64,000 nt of DNA from CBDBKE01 sp965218055 (GTDB taxonomy: Bacteria; Acidobacteriota; Terriglobia; JAJPHL01; JAPKYU01), in assembly GCA_965218055.1 (NCBI GenBank), contig CBDCKA010000002.1, forward strand, positions 1,364,001 through 1,428,000. Reading direction: 5' to 3'. Below, piece by piece: positions 34,810 through 43,463 of the stretch (position 1 is the first letter of the stretch; every line of letters starts with the position of its first letter). The notes under the pieces were generated by a model. That model saw only the letters and a list, made by a program, of their open reading frames with translations. It made no database searches and was not told the DNA's origin. Both the position numbers and the translations under genes were made by a program.

Positions 34810-36059
34810 TGACCAGACCGATTTTTTGTGCCAACAGTAGTGAGAGTCTACATCATAGCCTGGGGCCGTGAAACCGGTTTTGGTAGTAGGAAAGGGTTAT
34901 AGGCCCCCGGCGCCGGGGGCCTATAACCGAGCGCAGCGTGGGGCCGCACCGTGTTGTACTGCTGCCGCCACTGACCGATCACGATCTGTGCCTCCTTCAA
35001 CGAGTAGAAGATCTCTCCGTTCAAGCATTCATCTCGCAGCTTTCCATTAAAACTTTCGCAGTATCCGTTCTCCCAGGGGCTGCCCGATTCGATGTACAGG
35101 GTTCCCGTCCCCAGATTTCCCAGCCACTGGCGCAGTTGCTGGGCGATGAACTCCGAGCCGTTGTCCGATCGAATATGCTCCGGTATCCCTCGCCACAGCA
35201 TCACCTCCGACAAGGTCTGAATCACCTGCCGGCTCCCCATTCGCTGCTCTACCGGCAGCGCCAGACATTCCCGCGTATATTCATCAATCAGCGTCAGGAT
35301 GCGCAGCTTTCTCCCCTCCTCGGTTCTGCCGCTGACAAAGTCGTAACTCCACACGTGGTTGGGCCGCTCCGGCCTTAGCCGCACGCAGGAACCGTCGTTG
35401 AACCACAACCGTCTTCTTGGCCTTTGTTTTTGCGGCACTTTCAGCCCCTCCAGCCGCCAGATCCGCTGCACCCGATCCTTGCCCACTGGCCCGCCTGCAC
35501 CCCGCAGCAGTGCCGCGATCCTCCGGTAGCCGTAGCGCCCGTACTGCGTCGCCAGGGCAACGATCGCTCGGGTGAGGCCATCTTCGTCCAGCACAGGATT
35601 CGGCTCGTATCGTTGTGTCCCTCGCCATTTCCCCAGCAGCCGGCAGCCATGCCGTTCCGACAACCCGTGTTGCTCCCGCGCACGCTCTACCGCACAACGC
35701 CGCCGCTCAGGGCTTACAAGTTTCCCTGCGCCACATCCCGCAAAACCTGCTTCTCCAGGGAAAGCTCGGCCACCAACCGCTTGAGCCGAGAGTTCTCTTT
35801 CTCGAGTTCCTTCAGCCGCTTCGCTTGGTCTAGCTTCAGCCCGCCAAACTCCTTCCGCCAGCGATAGTACGTCTGCACCGTGATCTGAGCATCCCGGCAG
35901 GCTTGCGGCGTGGTCTTTCCGTTGGCAGTCTCCACTTCGATCTGCCGGAGGAGGTTTACAACCTGCTCCGGCTTATACCTCTTCGTCGACATGATCGGGG
36001 CTCCTTCTCAGGTGAATTCTCTCTCATTTCACCTGGTACAAAAAATCCCGGTCACGTCA
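34810..36059 (-). mobile_element. IS3-family element (1250 bp), second type
   Basis: Outer ends read TGACCAGACCGATTTTTTGT (plus strand from 34810) and, on the minus strand from 36059, TGACGTGACCGGGATTTTTT. These are imperfect inverted repeats. The length is normal for the family. No target duplication is obvious. A partial copy of its 5' end sits at 37876-38052 and a decayed relative at 25913-26830. Confidence 0.85.
34848..35992 (-). CDS. IS3-family transposase orfAB
   Basis: orfA (35714-35992): MSTKRYKPEQVVNLLRQIEV followed by YYRWRKEFGGLKL and a leucine-zipper-like region. orfB (to 34848) continues in the -1 frame from about 35712 (AACTTGTAAGC overlap): VSPERRRCAV, then GYRRIAALLR and the DDE core in HVWSYDFVSGRT, IRSDNGSEFIAQQL and SPWENGYCESFNGKL. 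Both parts look intact. Confidence 0.9.
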
Positions 36060-36258
36060 GATCTCGGAAGGGAATCGGTGTCTGCTGTAGCGCTCTCTCG
36101 TCTCGTTAGTCTGACACCGGGAGCGTTAACGTGACAATACCGTCTCAGGCCTTGAATCCGGTCTACTGGGATAGACTCCCGCTGTCATCGGATCTAACTT
36201 AGATTGGTGGATTCGTCGGAGGAGACAGGTCAATGGAACGATCCGACTACGGCTCTCA

Positions 36259-37608
36259 ATGAACGATATGGAATCCATGACGAGCGCGCACCAGTCTTGG
36301 CCCGAGCGCCTAGGTCTGCACCGCCCTGAACTCCGGGCTTGGGCACTATACGACTGGGCCAACTCGGCGTTCATGACGACCATCGTCGCCGCTGTCTTTC
36401 CCATCTACTTCAATCGAGTAGCCGCGGCAGGCCTCGAGCCCGCCCAGGCTAGTCTGCGCTTCGCTGTGGCGACGACGATTGGCCTGTCGGTCATTGCGGT
36501 GTTTTCGCCGATTCTTGGGGCAGTTGCCGACGTTGCCGGCGTCAAGAAGAAGATGCTTGGGGCCTTCATGGGCCTCGGGATCCTGGCGACTGCGTGCATG
36601 CTCTTCATCCGGCAAGGCGACTGGGAGTTGGCCGCGGTGCTGTTCGTGCTCGGGAATATCGGTGCGTCCGGCAGCTTCGTATTCTACGATTCGCTGCTGC
36701 CGCACGTCGCGCGAGCTGACGAGATCGACCGCGTCTCCACAGCGGGCTACGCGCTGGGTTATCTGGGAGGTGGTACGCTTCTGACCGTTAACCTTGTCTG
36801 GATTCTCGAACCGACGCTCTTTGGGCTCCAGGGAACCGGAATCGCCACCCGGCTCGCGTTCCTCAGCGTTGCCATCTGGTGGCTCGGATTCTCGATTCCC
36901 CTGTTTCGCAACGTGGCCGAACCACCACGTGTCCTGGAATCCGACGAGCATTCCGGCGAGCGTGCCATCAAGGCGGCCTTCGTGCGGTTGGGCCAGACCC
37001 TTCGGGAGCTGCGTAGTTACCGGCAGGCCTTCATCATGATGCTCGCGTTCCTGGTCTATAACGATGGTATCGGCACAATCATCCGGATGGCGACGACCTA
37101 TGGGGCAGAGATTGGCCTGCCGGAGAATTCACTGATTACAGCACTACTCTTGGTGCAGTTTATCGGGATCCCCTTTACGTTAGTCTTCGGACAGGTCGCG
37201 AGGTGGGTCGGCGCCAAGCAAGCCATTTTTTTGGCGCTGTTTGTCTACATGGGCATCAGCGTTCTCGGGTACTTCATGACCAGTGCGCTTCACTTCTATG
37301 CGCTGGCGATAGCGGTTGGCATGGTGCAAGGAGGGAGTCAGGCGTTGAGTCGCTCACTATTTGCCAGCCTGATCCCGCGACACAAGTCGTCTGAGTTTTT
37401 CGGTTTCTTTAGTGTGTTCGAGAAGTTCGCGGGCATCGCAGGGCCGGCGATTTTTGGAGCGATGATCTGGGCGACCGGTTCGAGCCGCCCTGCGATTCTC
37501 TCCGTGATCGGGTTCTTTGTCCTGGGCGCACTGTTGCTGACCCGGGTGGACGTTGAGGAAGGACAGCGGGTAGCGCAAGCGACCGACCGCAGGCTTCAGG
37601 AGGTGTGA
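36259..37608 (+). CDS. MFS transporter, UMF1/Atg22-like
   Basis: 449 residues with about twelve membrane helices. WALYDWANSAFMTTIVAAVF at the start is characteristic of the UMF1 (Atg22-type) family. ALGYLGGG and a C-terminal GGSQALSRSLFASLIP are also typical. Substrate unknown. It is flanked by two pieces of the same IS family, so it may have been trapped between IS copies. The 200 bases before it hold no other gene. Confidence 0.85.
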   Translation: MNDMESMTSAHQSWPERLGLHRPELRAWALYDWANSAFMTTIVAAVFPIYFNRVAAAGLEPAQASLRFAVATTIGLSVIAVFSPILGAVADVAGVKKKMLGAFMGLGILATACMLFIRQGDWELAAVLFVLGNIGASGSFVFYDSLLPHVARADEIDRVSTAGYALGYLGGGTLLTVNLVWILEPTLFGLQGTGIATRLAFLSVAIWWLGFSIPLFRNVAEPPRVLESDEHSGERAIKAAFVRLGQTLRELRSYRQAFIMMLAFLVYNDGIGTIIRMATTYGAEIGLPENSLITALLLVQFIGIPFTLVFGQVARWVGAKQAIFLALFVYMGISVLGYFMTSALHFYALAIAVGMVQGGSQALSRSLFASLIPRHKSSEFFGFFSVFEKFAGIAGPAIFGAMIWATGSSRPAILSVIGFFVLGALLLTRVDVEEGQRVAQATDRRLQEV

Positions 37609-37875
37609 GGGATCCCATGTCGCCAGCCGCCCGCGCTGCCCCCGGTGGGCAGGTGATGACTGCGGTCGGAGCTTTTGGTGTTCCCCGTCAGCGGAAGAGG
37701 GACAGTACAGCGTTCTGAAGCAGAGCGTTCGCCTCGACCTCGGACGCGATCGGCCTCAGGCGCGGGATGACCGCTTCCAAGTCGCTCCCTACCTGCGGTA
37801 TGGGTGACAATCGGAATATACCTTAAACAAACCGCCAATCTGCCCGACTGACCGAGGCCACCTCACTGCGTGTGG

Positions 37876-38052
37876 ATCTCCGCTTCCTTGCAGGCCTGCG
37901 GCGTGGTCTTCCCGTTGGCAGTCTCCACTTCGATCTGCCGCAGGAGGTTTACAACCTGCTCCGGCTTATACCTCTTCGTCGACATGATCGGGGCTCCTTC
38001 TCAGGTGAATTCTCTCTCATTTCACCTGGTACAAAAAACCCCGGTCACGTCA
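37876..38052 (-). mobile_element. 5' end remnant of the second IS3-family element
   Basis: Nearly identical to the first 175 bases of the element at 34810-36059. It contains the orfA start (MSTKRYKPEQVVNLLRQ...) up to ANGKTTPQAC and the terminal repeat ending TGACGTGACCGGGGTTTTTT. The rest of the element is missing. The stretch 37609-37875 shows nothing recognisable. Confidence 0.85.
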
Positions 38053-38398
38053 GATTCGCGGCAGCCGGAAGACGGTCGGCGGAGCTTCAACGTCTCCCGG
38101 AAGCGCGAGTGACGGAAGGGGTCTCGATTGACGACTACTCGACGTGGCGGGCCACCCGGTTTGCGGTCCTGGAGGAAACCGGATGAAAGCAGCCCGAAGG
38201 CCGGAACGGGGAGAGCTAATTGAAGGGTTTTTTCATGCCGCAACGCCCGATCCAGGATGCCGCAGTCACAGAGGGAGGGTACGGCAAGATTCAGCCAAGA
38301 GATGCGGCAAAACCACATTCTCCCATCTCCCTCATTCCGCTGTGGTTATCACCTGTCAAGTGGCCTCACTCGCGCCGATGCAGCAAAATCGGGGAGGA

Positions 38399-38552
38399 CG
38401 ATAGCGCCCCCCCCCAAAGCGGGGGGTCATGTGGCCCCAGCAGCGGTGCGTTGCGGCACACCGTTCCTGCCCCCCCATGAGGGTCGCTATCGTCTTCATT
38501 GATCCCTGCGGGAAGGCTCGGAAGAGCGCCCCCAGCGGGGGCGCTGACGGGA
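38399..38552 (+). other. GC-rich structured non-coding block upstream of traG, left element
   Basis: A 10-bp inverted repeat (GACGATAGCG at 38397-38406, CGCTATCGTC at 38485-38494) encloses a C-run/G-run hairpin and GGTCATGTGGCCCC. A conserved TCCCTGCGGGAAGGCTCG and a GCCCCCAGCGGGGGC hairpin follow before the RBS of traG. The same arrangement precedes the right copy (48105-48258), and a related one precedes the third traG fragment (53256-53347). It could be a transfer or replication origin or a structured leader RNA. Confidence 0.6.
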
Positions 38553-38565
38553 GGGAGACGGACCC

Positions 38566-40677
38566 ATGAAATGGCGGCGCTTCATTCCTCACATCCTTCT
38601 GTTTTTCGGCGGGCTGGGGTACGCCCTGTGGAGCTTTGTCCGCCGTCCCTTCCCCATGCTTGGGGAGAATCCCTTGCTCGATCTCATGGACTACCACACC
38701 CCCAACTTCTACGGCTGGGTGATGCTCTGGTACTACGCTGCGCCTTTCGTCGCCGTCATGCTCGCGGGCCTCGTTCTCTTGTCCGTTTGGAAGGTCTGGC
38801 TGGAATCGCGGCGGCGGGATTTTGCGCCCTTTGGGGCGCTCCCGACCTGGCCGCTTTCAACCCGGCAAACGGCCCCGGCCATCGTCATCGGGGAGGTCCA
38901 TCACCCGGTCGAGGCGCGGGAGATTTTCAATCCCTCCTGGCTCACGATCCCGGAGCGCGGGCTGTATACCGGCGTGGCGATTTTCGGAGCCGTCGGGTCC
39001 GGCAAGACCTCGGCTTGTGTGCACCCCTTCGCCAAGCAGCTTCTCTCCTGGCAAGCGGCGAATCCACAGATGCGGGCGGCGGCGCTCATGCTTGAAGTCA
39101 AGGGAGATTTCTGTCACGACATCCGCCAAATTCTGATCGACGCGGGACGGGGAAAAGACTACATCGAGCTTGGCATGAATGGGCGCTGGCAATGGAACCC
39201 GCTCTCGGCCTGGTGGCTCGATTCCTACTCGCTGGCCTACACCGTTTCGAGCCTTCTCAACCAGCTATTCGGGAAGGGCAAGGAACCGTTCTGGCAGCAA
39301 GCCTATACCAACCTGGTCCGCTGGATCATCGAGCTTCACCGAATCTTCCCGGAGCGGTGGGTGACGTTGCAGCAGGTCTACCGCTGCGCCATCGACCCGG
39401 ACCTTTTCGCGGCCAAGATCGAGCAAGCCGAAGCGTGGAGCGACGAGTTGAACAGAGGCACGGTTTTCATTCCGGAGGTCGTATACCAAGCCCACATCAT
39501 GACCTTGGCTGAATGGCTATGGAAAGACATACCGGGAACGGAAGAAGTGCGGGCCGCCTACTCCCGCCCCATGCTCAAAAAACTGGACGAGCTCAAGCTG
39601 ACCTACCGGGTGGTTTGGGACCCCGGACCCGGCGACGAAGTGAGAGAACGAGTTGAGGCGGTGAAGCGCTGGTTTGTCAACGACTGGCAAACGCTGGACA
39701 ACAAAGTGAAGTCCTCGATTGTGGAGGGAGTTTCGGTATTCCTTGCCATGTTCGACATGCCGGATGTGGCGAAGGTGTTTTGCCCGGGGCCGCCGGAAGT
39801 CCCCGACGATCCACAAGCCATTTCCGTTCAGGCCATGGCCGCGAAGCGGGCCGGGGAAGAAGCCCGGGAGCCGAACAAGGAGCCGGAGGCCGCGCCCACG
39901 TCGATTCCTTCCGTCGAAGAGGAACGAATCGCCGGGCCGCGACACCTGCCCCCGCTCTATGAATTGATCGAAAGGGGCAAGGTGCTGGCCTTGAACATGC
40001 CCGCCGGATCGAACCCGGCGCTGGCCCGCGCCGTGGGCGTGATGCTCAAGAACGCCTGGCTACAGGCGCTTCTCATGCGCCCGACCAAGATGAAGGAGTC
40101 GCCGGGGGTCTATTTCCGGCCCGCCGTCTTTATCTGTGACGAATATCAAGCCTTCGCTTCGGTGGGCGAGGACGATCCATCGGGCGATGAGAAATCCTTT
40201 GCGCTGACGCGGCAATGCCGCTGCATCCCGATTGTCGCCACGCAATCCATTTCCTCGCTGCGCTCCGTGTTGGGAAGCTCGGAAGCTTGGCGGTCGCTGT
40301 TGCAGACGCTCCGCACACGGATTTTCCTGTCTCTCAGCGACGACGCCAGCGCCAAGATTGCAAGCGAAATGTGCGGGCAGGTGGCGAAGATCAAGGGATC
40401 CTACACCATCAGCGAGACCTCCAAGCGGGCGGAAGTCTCCCCGCTCTCGGGCCGCGCCGGGGGAGGCGGCGGCAGCATCGGCGCTACCAAGTCTTTCCGG
40501 GAGCAACGCGAGGCCGTGTTTCACCCGCGAGACTTCACGCTGCTCTCGAACTGTCAAGCGATCTGTCTACCCTATGACGGGTCGCAGTCGCTTGAGCCGC
40601 GACGGGTCTACCTCAAACCTCACTATCTGCCCCTCGATTATTCTTATTGGAGAGCGAAGGAGGCGGGCAGATTATGA
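38566..40677 (+). CDS. TraG/VirD4-like coupling ATPase, left element
   Basis: 703 residues. Two N-terminal membrane helices (about 6-24 and 51-73) with FPMLGENPLLDLMDYHTPNF between them. Walker A is GAVGSGKTS (141-149) and Walker B is AVFICDEYQ (about 520). The C-terminal part has FALTRQCRCIPIVATQSISS as in TraG/TraD proteins. Such ATPases bring DNA or protein substrates to a type IV secretion channel; no channel genes are in the window. GGGAGGGAG precedes the ATG. It overlaps the next gene by 4 bases. Nearly identical to 45962-48091 except for two short patches. Confidence 0.88.
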   Translation: MKWRRFIPHILLFFGGLGYALWSFVRRPFPMLGENPLLDLMDYHTPNFYGWVMLWYYAAPFVAVMLAGLVLLSVWKVWLESRRRDFAPFGALPTWPLSTRQTAPAIVIGEVHHPVEAREIFNPSWLTIPERGLYTGVAIFGAVGSGKTSACVHPFAKQLLSWQAANPQMRAAALMLEVKGDFCHDIRQILIDAGRGKDYIELGMNGRWQWNPLSAWWLDSYSLAYTVSSLLNQLFGKGKEPFWQQAYTNLVRWIIELHRIFPERWVTLQQVYRCAIDPDLFAAKIEQAEAWSDELNRGTVFIPEVVYQAHIMTLAEWLWKDIPGTEEVRAAYSRPMLKKLDELKLTYRVVWDPGPGDEVRERVEAVKRWFVNDWQTLDNKVKSSIVEGVSVFLAMFDMPDVAKVFCPGPPEVPDDPQAISVQAMAAKRAGEEAREPNKEPEAAPTSIPSVEEERIAGPRHLPPLYELIERGKVLALNMPAGSNPALARAVGVMLKNAWLQALLMRPTKMKESPGVYFRPAVFICDEYQAFASVGEDDPSGDEKSFALTRQCRCIPIVATQSISSLRSVLGSSEAWRSLLQTLRTRIFLSLSDDASAKIASEMCGQVAKIKGSYTISETSKRAEVSPLSGRAGGGGGSIGATKSFREQREAVFHPRDFTLLSNCQAICLPYDGSQSLEPRRVYLKPHYLPLDYSYWRAKEAGRL

Positions 40678-41639
40678 GCGCCGCGAGTGGACTGGAACAC
40701 CTGAAACCATTTCTACCGGGATTGGAAAGCGCCCTGGAAGATTCCGAAGTCAGCGAGATCATGATTAACGGCCCCGGCAATGTCTGGGTCGAGCGGGCCG
40801 GGCGGTTGACGGCACATGACGCGCCGGACCTGGACGAATCGGTCCTGTTGCGGGCGGCCATCCACATCGCGCGGCCGTTGGGCCTGGACCCGGCGAGCTC
40901 GCCGATTGTCGATGCGCGCCTGGACGACGGCTCGCGGGTTGCGATCTGTGTTCCGCCCGCGAGTCCTCAAGTAGCGATCACCGTGCGGCGCTTTGGGAAG
41001 CGGTCTTTTTCGGCGGATGATCTCGTGAGGCAAGGCGCACTCCCTGGAAACGTGCGGGCGGAAGCCGAGCGGGTGTTGCGCTCCCGGCGCAACATCCTGG
41101 TTTCAGGCGGCACCGGATCGGGCAAGACCACCCTGCTTAACGCACTTATTGAATTGCTTCCCGACGACGAGCGCATCGTCGCCATCGAGGACACCCTGGA
41201 GCTTCGCATTGAGCGCTCTAATTGCGTCCGCTTCGAGGCGCGGGGGATCGACAGCGGAGCGGTGACGATCCGCGACTTGGTGCGCCACGCCTTGCGGCAC
41301 CGACCGGATCATATCGTGGTGGGCGAGGTGCGCGGCGGGGAGGCCGCTGATCTATTGCAAGCCCTCAACACCGGACACGGCGGCTCGCTCACCACCGTAC
41401 ACGCCAACAACGCAGAATCTGCCTTGTCGCGGCTCGCCAGTTGCGCCATGCAGGGCGGCGGTGAGCTTCCCTGGGAGGTCACCTGCCGTGGTGTGGTGGA
41501 CGGCATTGCGATGGTGATTCACATGACCCGGCGAGAGGGACGCCGCTTCGTGGAGGAAGCGCTGCTCGTCCAGGGCTACGACGCGCCACGGAACCACTGG
41601 ATCATCAAGCCGATCTGGAGGGAACACGATAACGGATGA
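40674..41639 (+). CDS. VirB11/TrbB-type secretion ATPase, left element
   Basis: 321 residues from the ATG overlapping the traG stop. An N-terminal domain with SEIMINGPGNVWVERAGRL is followed by the RecA-like domain: Walker A SGGTGSGKTTLLNAL, IVAIEDTLEL, HRPDHIVVGEVRGGEA and the His box TTVHANNAESALSRL. This is the hexameric traffic ATPase family of type IV secretion and pili. The product is soluble and peripheral at the inner membrane. Confidence 0.9.
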   Translation: MSAASGLEHLKPFLPGLESALEDSEVSEIMINGPGNVWVERAGRLTAHDAPDLDESVLLRAAIHIARPLGLDPASSPIVDARLDDGSRVAICVPPASPQVAITVRRFGKRSFSADDLVRQGALPGNVRAEAERVLRSRRNILVSGGTGSGKTTLLNALIELLPDDERIVAIEDTLELRIERSNCVRFEARGIDSGAVTIRDLVRHALRHRPDHIVVGEVRGGEAADLLQALNTGHGGSLTTVHANNAESALSRLASCAMQGGGELPWEVTCRGVVDGIAMVIHMTRREGRRFVEEALLVQGYDAPRNHWIIKPIWREHDNG

Positions 41640-41827
41640 AGACTCTCGAGGACTTCGACCGGGAGCTCGGCCGGGGCGGTGAGGAGACGCTGGAAGTCCC
41701 GGCCTGGATCGCCCAGGAGTACGGCGTCTTTCCCGAAGACGCAGGACGCCGGACTCGCCGATCCGGGGCGGAAGGTGGATCTGACGGAGCGCTCGGTCCG
41801 GCGTGGAGAGTAGGGAGGGAACGATGA
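41636..41827 (+). CDS. Conserved small protein of the element, left copy
   Basis: 63 residues. The core ETLEVPAWIAQEYGVFPED, preceded by TLEDFDR, is shared with the right copy at 44837-45010, while the tail differs. Start overlaps the virB11-like stop and the stop overlaps the xis start (ATGA on both sides), so it is translationally coupled. No known family recognised; conservation between diverged copies argues it is a real gene. Confidence 0.65.
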   Translation: MKTLEDFDRELGRGGEETLEVPAWIAQEYGVFPEDAGRRTRRSGAEGGSDGALGPAWRVGRER

Positions 41828-42036
41828 GCCTTGACGGAGAAGCGCCAGATGCCCCGATCACGGTGAAGGCCGCCGCCCGTTTCCTGGGCGTCAGCCCCTC
41901 GCTGGTGTATGCTTACGTCGAGCGAAAGCAGATTCCCCATTACCGCATGATGGGCCGCTCGATCCGCTTCCGACGGTCGGAACTGGTCGAGTGGCGCCAG
42001 CAATTTCATGTAAATGGAGGAATCGATGAACAATAG
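41824..42036 (+). CDS. Excisionase-type helix-turn-helix protein, left copy
   Basis: 70 residues: APITVKAAARFLGVSPSLVY and KQIPHYRMMGRSIRFRRSEL give the MerR-like winged helix of the excisionase/AlpA family. It probably acts as a directionality factor for the integrase whose gene overlaps its 3' end. GGGAGGGA precedes the ATG. Confidence 0.85.
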   Translation: MSLDGEAPDAPITVKAAARFLGVSPSLVYAYVERKQIPHYRMMGRSIRFRRSELVEWRQQFHVNGGIDEQ

Positions 42037-43189
42037 GAGAGGAAGGCCGAAGAGCGGAGGAGGGAGCATCTTCCAACGCGACGGTTCCGCGTTTTGGTGG
42101 ATGCGGTACCGGGACCGAGAAGGAAAGCTTCAGAGGGAATCGACAGGAACCGCAAATGAACAAGAAGCAAACCGTCTTCTGCGAGACCGGTTGGATGCCA
42201 GGGACGAGGGAAGGTTACCAGCCATGCTGGCCGGCAAGAAACTAACCCTTAACCAATGGGCTGATTGGTTTCTGGAAAGACGTTCCAAGCCTCCATTCCG
42301 CTCGGAAAAGACACACGCGGAAAATATCAATGCCCTGAAGTTTCTGCGGCCGGCATTTGGTGAAAGTCCCTTGACGGAAGTTACCGCAGACGCGATTGAG
42401 GATTACATCGATCGGCGCTTGTGCTCAGGAAGGAGGGTACGCACGAAGTTAGGGACCCGGCTTGTGGGAAAGCTCAAGCCGGCAACCGTGCACCAGGAAT
42501 TCCGCATTTTGAAGCGGATTCTGAATGTCGCGGTGAAGAAAAAGTGTTTGGATGCGAACCCCTGTAGTGCGGTTGAATTCCCGATTCAATTACGGAACGC
42601 AACCAGAAAGCCTCACTATATGACGGCAAGCGAGCAGCAGCGGATTGAGTTTTCCGCACCCGATTACCTGCGTAACGCTATCGTCATTCTCGCTGAGACG
42701 GGGCTCCGTCCCTACAAGGAGCTGATGCCCATGAAGAAATTGCAGGTGGATATGGAAAACCGGGTGGTTTATATCCCGGACTCCAAGACTCCAAACGGGG
42801 TAGGCGAGATGCCGATTCCGGATTTGGCGTACAGGGCGTTCCAAGCGCAGATCGAAGCGACGCCGGCAAGCGAGTATCTGTTCCCGACGCCACGCCAACA
42901 ATCCAGCAGGCCATACATCAGATCACTGAAGAAGATTTGGGCCGCGACACTGCGGCGTGCTGGCGTGCCGCATTTCCCGATATACGAGTTGCGCCATACC
43001 TTTGCTACCAGACTCAGCGCCGGGGGAGTCGCGGACCATTTTGTCACCCAAATGCTTCGGCAGGGAGACTCGGCGGTATTCAAGCGGTACAGCCAGGCGA
43101 AGCTGAACATGATGCGAGAGGCATTGACCAAGCTCGACCGCCAGGCTAACGAACATCGACAGATTTCGAGCACAGCAAGGCCGAACTGA
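42026..43189 (+). CDS. Tyrosine integrase, left element
   Basis: 387 residues from the ATG at 42026 (GGAGG lies just upstream; an ATG four codons earlier precedes that site). N-terminal arm-binding type segment (FWWMRYRDREGKLQ), core-binding domain, then the catalytic domain: box I Arg228 in ETGLRPYKE, IPDSKTPNG with the beta-hairpin Lys, IYELRHTFATRL, and the nucleophile Tyr355 in FKRYSQ. The usual first His of HxxR is Tyr, and the following H/W position (LGH in most) reads LRQ. About 110 bases upstream of tRNA-Val. Confidence 0.9.
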   Translation: MNNRRGRPKSGGGSIFQRDGSAFWWMRYRDREGKLQRESTGTANEQEANRLLRDRLDARDEGRLPAMLAGKKLTLNQWADWFLERRSKPPFRSEKTHAENINALKFLRPAFGESPLTEVTADAIEDYIDRRLCSGRRVRTKLGTRLVGKLKPATVHQEFRILKRILNVAVKKKCLDANPCSAVEFPIQLRNATRKPHYMTASEQQRIEFSAPDYLRNAIVILAETGLRPYKELMPMKKLQVDMENRVVYIPDSKTPNGVGEMPIPDLAYRAFQAQIEATPASEYLFPTPRQQSSRPYIRSLKKIWAATLRRAGVPHFPIYELRHTFATRLSAGGVADHFVTQMLRQGDSAVFKRYSQAKLNMMREALTKLDRQANEHRQISSTARPN

Positions 43190-43193
43190 ACGA

Positions 43194-43215
43194 TTTTTGG
43201 CACATTTTTGGCACA
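43194..43215 (+). repeat. Tandem 11-bp repeat after the left integrase
   Basis: TTTTTGGCACA occurs twice in tandem, starting 4 bases after the integrase stop. Related pairs follow the other two integrases (43432-43460, 57541-57566). Probable recombinase or accessory-protein binding site. Confidence 0.55.
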
Positions 43216-43301
43216 GTTTGAGGCAAACAGGTCGATTTTTGATGCGCCATGGAAATAGGGTTTGTTGAGTATGAAGGAGTTAGGTGCTAGGAGGCACGTA
43301 T

Positions 43302-43378
43302 GGGCGGTTAGCTCAGTTGGTCAGAGCGCCTGCCTTACAAGCAGGAGGTCGCAGGTTCGAGCCCTGCACCGCCCACCA
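43302..43378 (+). tRNA. tRNA-Val (anticodon TAC), CCA encoded
   Basis: A complete cloverleaf: acceptor GGGCGGT/ACCGCCC, D-arm GCTC...GAGC, anticodon arm CCTGC-CTTACAA-GCAGG, T-arm GCAGG-TTCGAGC-CCTGC, discriminator A and CCA. It lies exactly between two convergent integrase genes and is the likely attachment site of both elements. Confidence 0.97.
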
Positions 43379-43431
43379 TGTAACTGTTTTGTTTTCAGCA
43401 CCATTTTTTCTTGCCTCTCGTTGCCGAAGAC

Positions 43432-43460
43432 GGAACTGTAAAGAAACTGTCAAAAAACTG
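43432..43460 (-). repeat. Degenerate tandem repeat after the right integrase
   Basis: On the minus strand TTTTTTGACAG is followed by TTTCTTTACAG, starting 4 bases after the integrase stop. Same position and similar ACAG-ending units as the repeat after the left integrase. Confidence 0.5.
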
Positions 43461-43463
43461 GCT

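Noticed and set aside
38395..38480. C-rich/G-rich tracts as a CRISPR array or microsatellite
   Set aside because: No regular repeat-spacer unit; the tracts pair as hairpins and recur upstream of the other traG copies.
43302..43378. Intact tRNA-Val being just an element-borne copy
   Set aside because: Cannot be decided here: both interpretations (host gene used as target, or element-carried) fit; reported as tRNA without choosing.
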